Part shown: positions 62,651-64,000 of the stretch, piece after piece
Layout of the letters: the number at the start of each line of letters is the position of its first letter
Numbering within the stretch: the first letter of the stretch is position 1
DNA from: Parachlamydiales bacterium
GTDB lineage: Bacteria; Chlamydiota; Chlamydiia; Chlamydiales; JABDDJ01
DNA: 64,000 nt
Reading direction: 5' to 3'
Assembly (NCBI GenBank): GCA_041671045.1
Contig: JBAZCF010000008.1
Span: 82,156-146,155 of the forward strand
Translations under genes and position numbers: made by a program
The notes under the pieces: model-generated
What the model saw: only the letters and a program-made list of their open reading frames with translations
What the model was told of the DNA's origin: nothing
Databases searched by the model: none

Positions 62651-63421
62651 TTATGATGTTTTCGGGCAGCGAAGTTTAAATCCCATAAATATAGCATATG
62701 AACCTTCCCTATAACTATATAACGAGTTTGACCTATGCACTGTTTCGTCGATGTTGTAGGTCTCACGTTCATTACCATTCTGTATACAAAATTTTTCCTC
62801 GTTTGAAATCAGTATACCGTTTTGTTTTCCAACAGAAGTAAAGACAGTACCTACAAGGCCTGTTATGAGAAGCTTAGGAGTAAGCCAAAAAATCCCTTTA
62901 ATACCTCTAGAGGCGGTTGATTGAATATCTTTACTGAAAATGGCTGAAGATAAATTTAATATCCCTTTTACCAAGGCTTTAATAGCAAGACTTAACCCTC
63001 TGAATGGGCTGATGATCCTAGCCTGCCAGGGGGACGTAACTCGCACATAATTTTCTTCAGAATATTTATACTTAATTACACTGACTCCTTCAATAATTTT
63101 GCTTAAGGGCTGAGTCTCAGGCGCTAAAACATTATTAAGTGTTGATAACACTCCTGATAGAATATCCAATGTAGCTGCAGTGGTAAGGTTTCCTACTGCA
63201 TATCCGAGATAGGAAATATCCCTCTTTACCAAAAAGGTCACACAATTCTCTAAAGCTTTGGGAAGTCTAACCACAATAGAACCGGCAGTCCCTACGATAC
63301 CCAATACCGCACTTGCAGTGCGTGCTTTCACATTATAATAAATATCAGCGCCGGGAACGGAAGAATCGTGTTGTAGGATATTATCGATTCTATCAACTAT
63401 AGTGTGAACAAACATACCCAT
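62651..63421 (-). CDS. Chlamydial hypothetical protein, paralogue 1
   Basis: A 256-residue protein with AAAGGA about 8 nt before the ATG. Moderately hydrophobic helices lie at about 36-65 (ASAVLGIVGTAGSIVV) and 185-205 (LTPKLLITGLVGTVFTSVG). The segment SPWQARIISPFRGLSLAIKALVKGIL is repeated nearly unchanged in the next gene. No family is recognised; the membrane-associated profile could suit an inclusion- or outer-membrane-targeted protein, but no signal peptide is seen. Confidence 0.7.
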   Translation of the reverse strand: MGMFVHTIVDRIDNILQHDSSVPGADIYYNVKARTASAVLGIVGTAGSIVVRLPKALENCVTFLVKRDISYLGYAVGNLTTAATLDILSGVLSTLNNVLAPETQPLSKIIEGVSVIKYKYSEENYVRVTSPWQARIISPFRGLSLAIKALVKGILNLSSAIFSKDIQSTASRGIKGIFWLTPKLLITGLVGTVFTSVGKQNGILISNEEKFCIQNGNERETYNIDETVHRSNSLYSYREGSYAIFMGFKLRCPKTS

Positions 63422-63569
63422 AATAATTTCCTTTTTACGAACAAAATATTAATAATAAACTTATAAATCTATCTTAATAATGATAGTATACCTAACCAGC
63501 CCTTATCGAATCTGCAAATTTAGGCCTTTTTAAGACAGCAAAACGCACCTTTCTCATTTAATTTATACA

Positions 63570-63603
63570 GATGATAAATACGGCTAATGCCGTATTTATC
63601 ATC
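63570..63603 (-). terminator. 15-bp palindromic hairpin after paralogue 2
   Basis: GATGATAAATACGGC (63570-63584) pairs perfectly with GCCGTATTTATCATC (63589-63603) around a 4-nt loop, 11 nt past the stop of the partial gene. No clean T-run follows, but its position suits transcript-end formation. Confidence 0.6.
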
Positions 63604-63614
63604 TCCTAAAATTT

Positions 63615-64000
63615 CTAGAGTATTTGGGGTAGCACGGCGGTAAATCTATACTTTAAAGTTGCAACTGCTGATCCTCGTATATGATTTTCTCTACTATTAG
63701 CCTCGTTCACAAGTGAAGCTAAACATATGTGGTTCATATTACTTTGATTTCCATCTCTAATCATAATTCCGGTGCTTTTTGCACAATTGATAAAGGCAAG
63801 GCCAACAATACCGGTTAATAACCATACAGGTGAATATCCAATTGCTTTTATACCTTTCCAACCATTGGAAAATACTTTTTGAGAGAAAATGGCTGTTGCT
63901 AAGAAATATACGCCTGTGGCTAGTGACTTAACGGCTAGACTTAGTCCACGGAAAGGGCTTATTAGGCGTGCTTCCCAATGCGATTCGGTCAAAACAATAC
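63615..64000 (-). CDS. Chlamydial hypothetical protein, paralogue 2 (5' end outside window)
   Basis: The C-terminal 128 or so residues of a gene whose start lies beyond the right edge; the frame stays open to position 64000. ESHWEARLISPFRGLSLAVK, then LATAIFSQKVFSNGWKGIK and LLTGIVGLAFINCAKSTGIMIRDG, align with residues about 130-210 of the adjacent 256-residue protein (SPWQARIISPFRGLSLAIK, LSSAIFSKDIQSTASRGIK, LITGLVGTVFTSVGKQNGILIS). The two are tandem duplicates. No function is known. Confidence 0.75.
   Translation of the reverse strand, partial: IVLTESHWEARLISPFRGLSLAVKSLATGVYFLATAIFSQKVFSNGWKGIKAIGYSPVWLLTGIVGLAFINCAKSTGIMIRDGNQSNMNHICLASLVNEANSRENHIRGSAVATLKYRFTAVLPQIL

Overview
The window looks like the chromosome of an environmental chlamydia (order Parachlamydiales; the species cannot be told from this sequence). 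The evidence is a homologue of the chlamydial secreted protease CPAF, a DUF2608 protein, candidate inclusion-membrane-type proteins with paired hydrophobic segments, and a Gram-negative envelope gene set (LptD, TamA/TamB, MlaFED, RND and EmrAB pumps). No rRNA, tRNA, CRISPR array or transposase gene was recognised. Gene calls rest on motifs read by eye in the translations; no database search was possible.

Layout. 0.1-7.4 kb: a secreted beta-propeller-like protein, then a complete RND efflux operon (outer-membrane factor, adaptor, permease). 7.5-11.1 kb: a DUF2608 phosphatase-like protein, a DEAD-box RNA helicase and an HI0933/BaiN-type flavoprotein. 11.1-18.3 kb: an accessory island. A 613-residue Inc-like protein is followed by an AT-rich, minus-strand cassette: a 37-residue basic peptide, a terminator hairpin, an MFS exporter, a single-domain ClpA/B-type AAA+ ATPase, an E1/ThiF (MccB-like) enzyme and a GNAT acetyltransferase. 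The cassette lies between two near-identical ~180-bp direct repeats of the 3' end of the 613-residue gene and is followed by a ClbS/DfsB-family gene. I read it as a candidate ribosomal-peptide (RiPP) or microcin-C-like system acquired as a module; this is the main finding.

18.5-22.8 kb: a second tripartite pump (outer-membrane factor, EmrA, EmrB). 22.9-29.8 kb: Maf, a HEAT-repeat protein, LptD and a large protein with a methyltransferase-like segment. 29.9-33.4 kb: UDP-glucose dehydrogenase, a polyprenyl diphosphate synthase, a sugar-1-phosphate transferase and a membrane protein, suggesting lipid-linked glycan synthesis. 33.4-34.3 kb: a long noncoding fold-back repeat, with a shorter relative at 49.6-49.96 kb. 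34.4-40.1 kb (minus): a KefB-type antiporter, the CPAF-like protease and Tex, with overlapping or nearly abutting genes. 40.4-44.7 kb: a dienelactone hydrolase, a TMEM14 protein, a kinase-like protein lacking the usual beta3 lysine and a coiled-coil protein. 44.9-49.6 kb: DUF2878 and DUF2937 membrane proteins, FolD, ApbE and unassigned genes. 50.0-52.2 kb (minus): dnaN-recF from a clear promoter. 52.3-62.6 kb: an envelope block, tamA-tamB-mlaE-mlaF-mlaD-yqgE. 62.7-64 kb (minus): two tandem paralogues of unknown function, the second running off the window.

Taken together, the core genes serve outer-membrane assembly, lipid traffic and efflux. The 13-18 kb island is the region whose composition, repeats and gene content are not explained by housekeeping functions.
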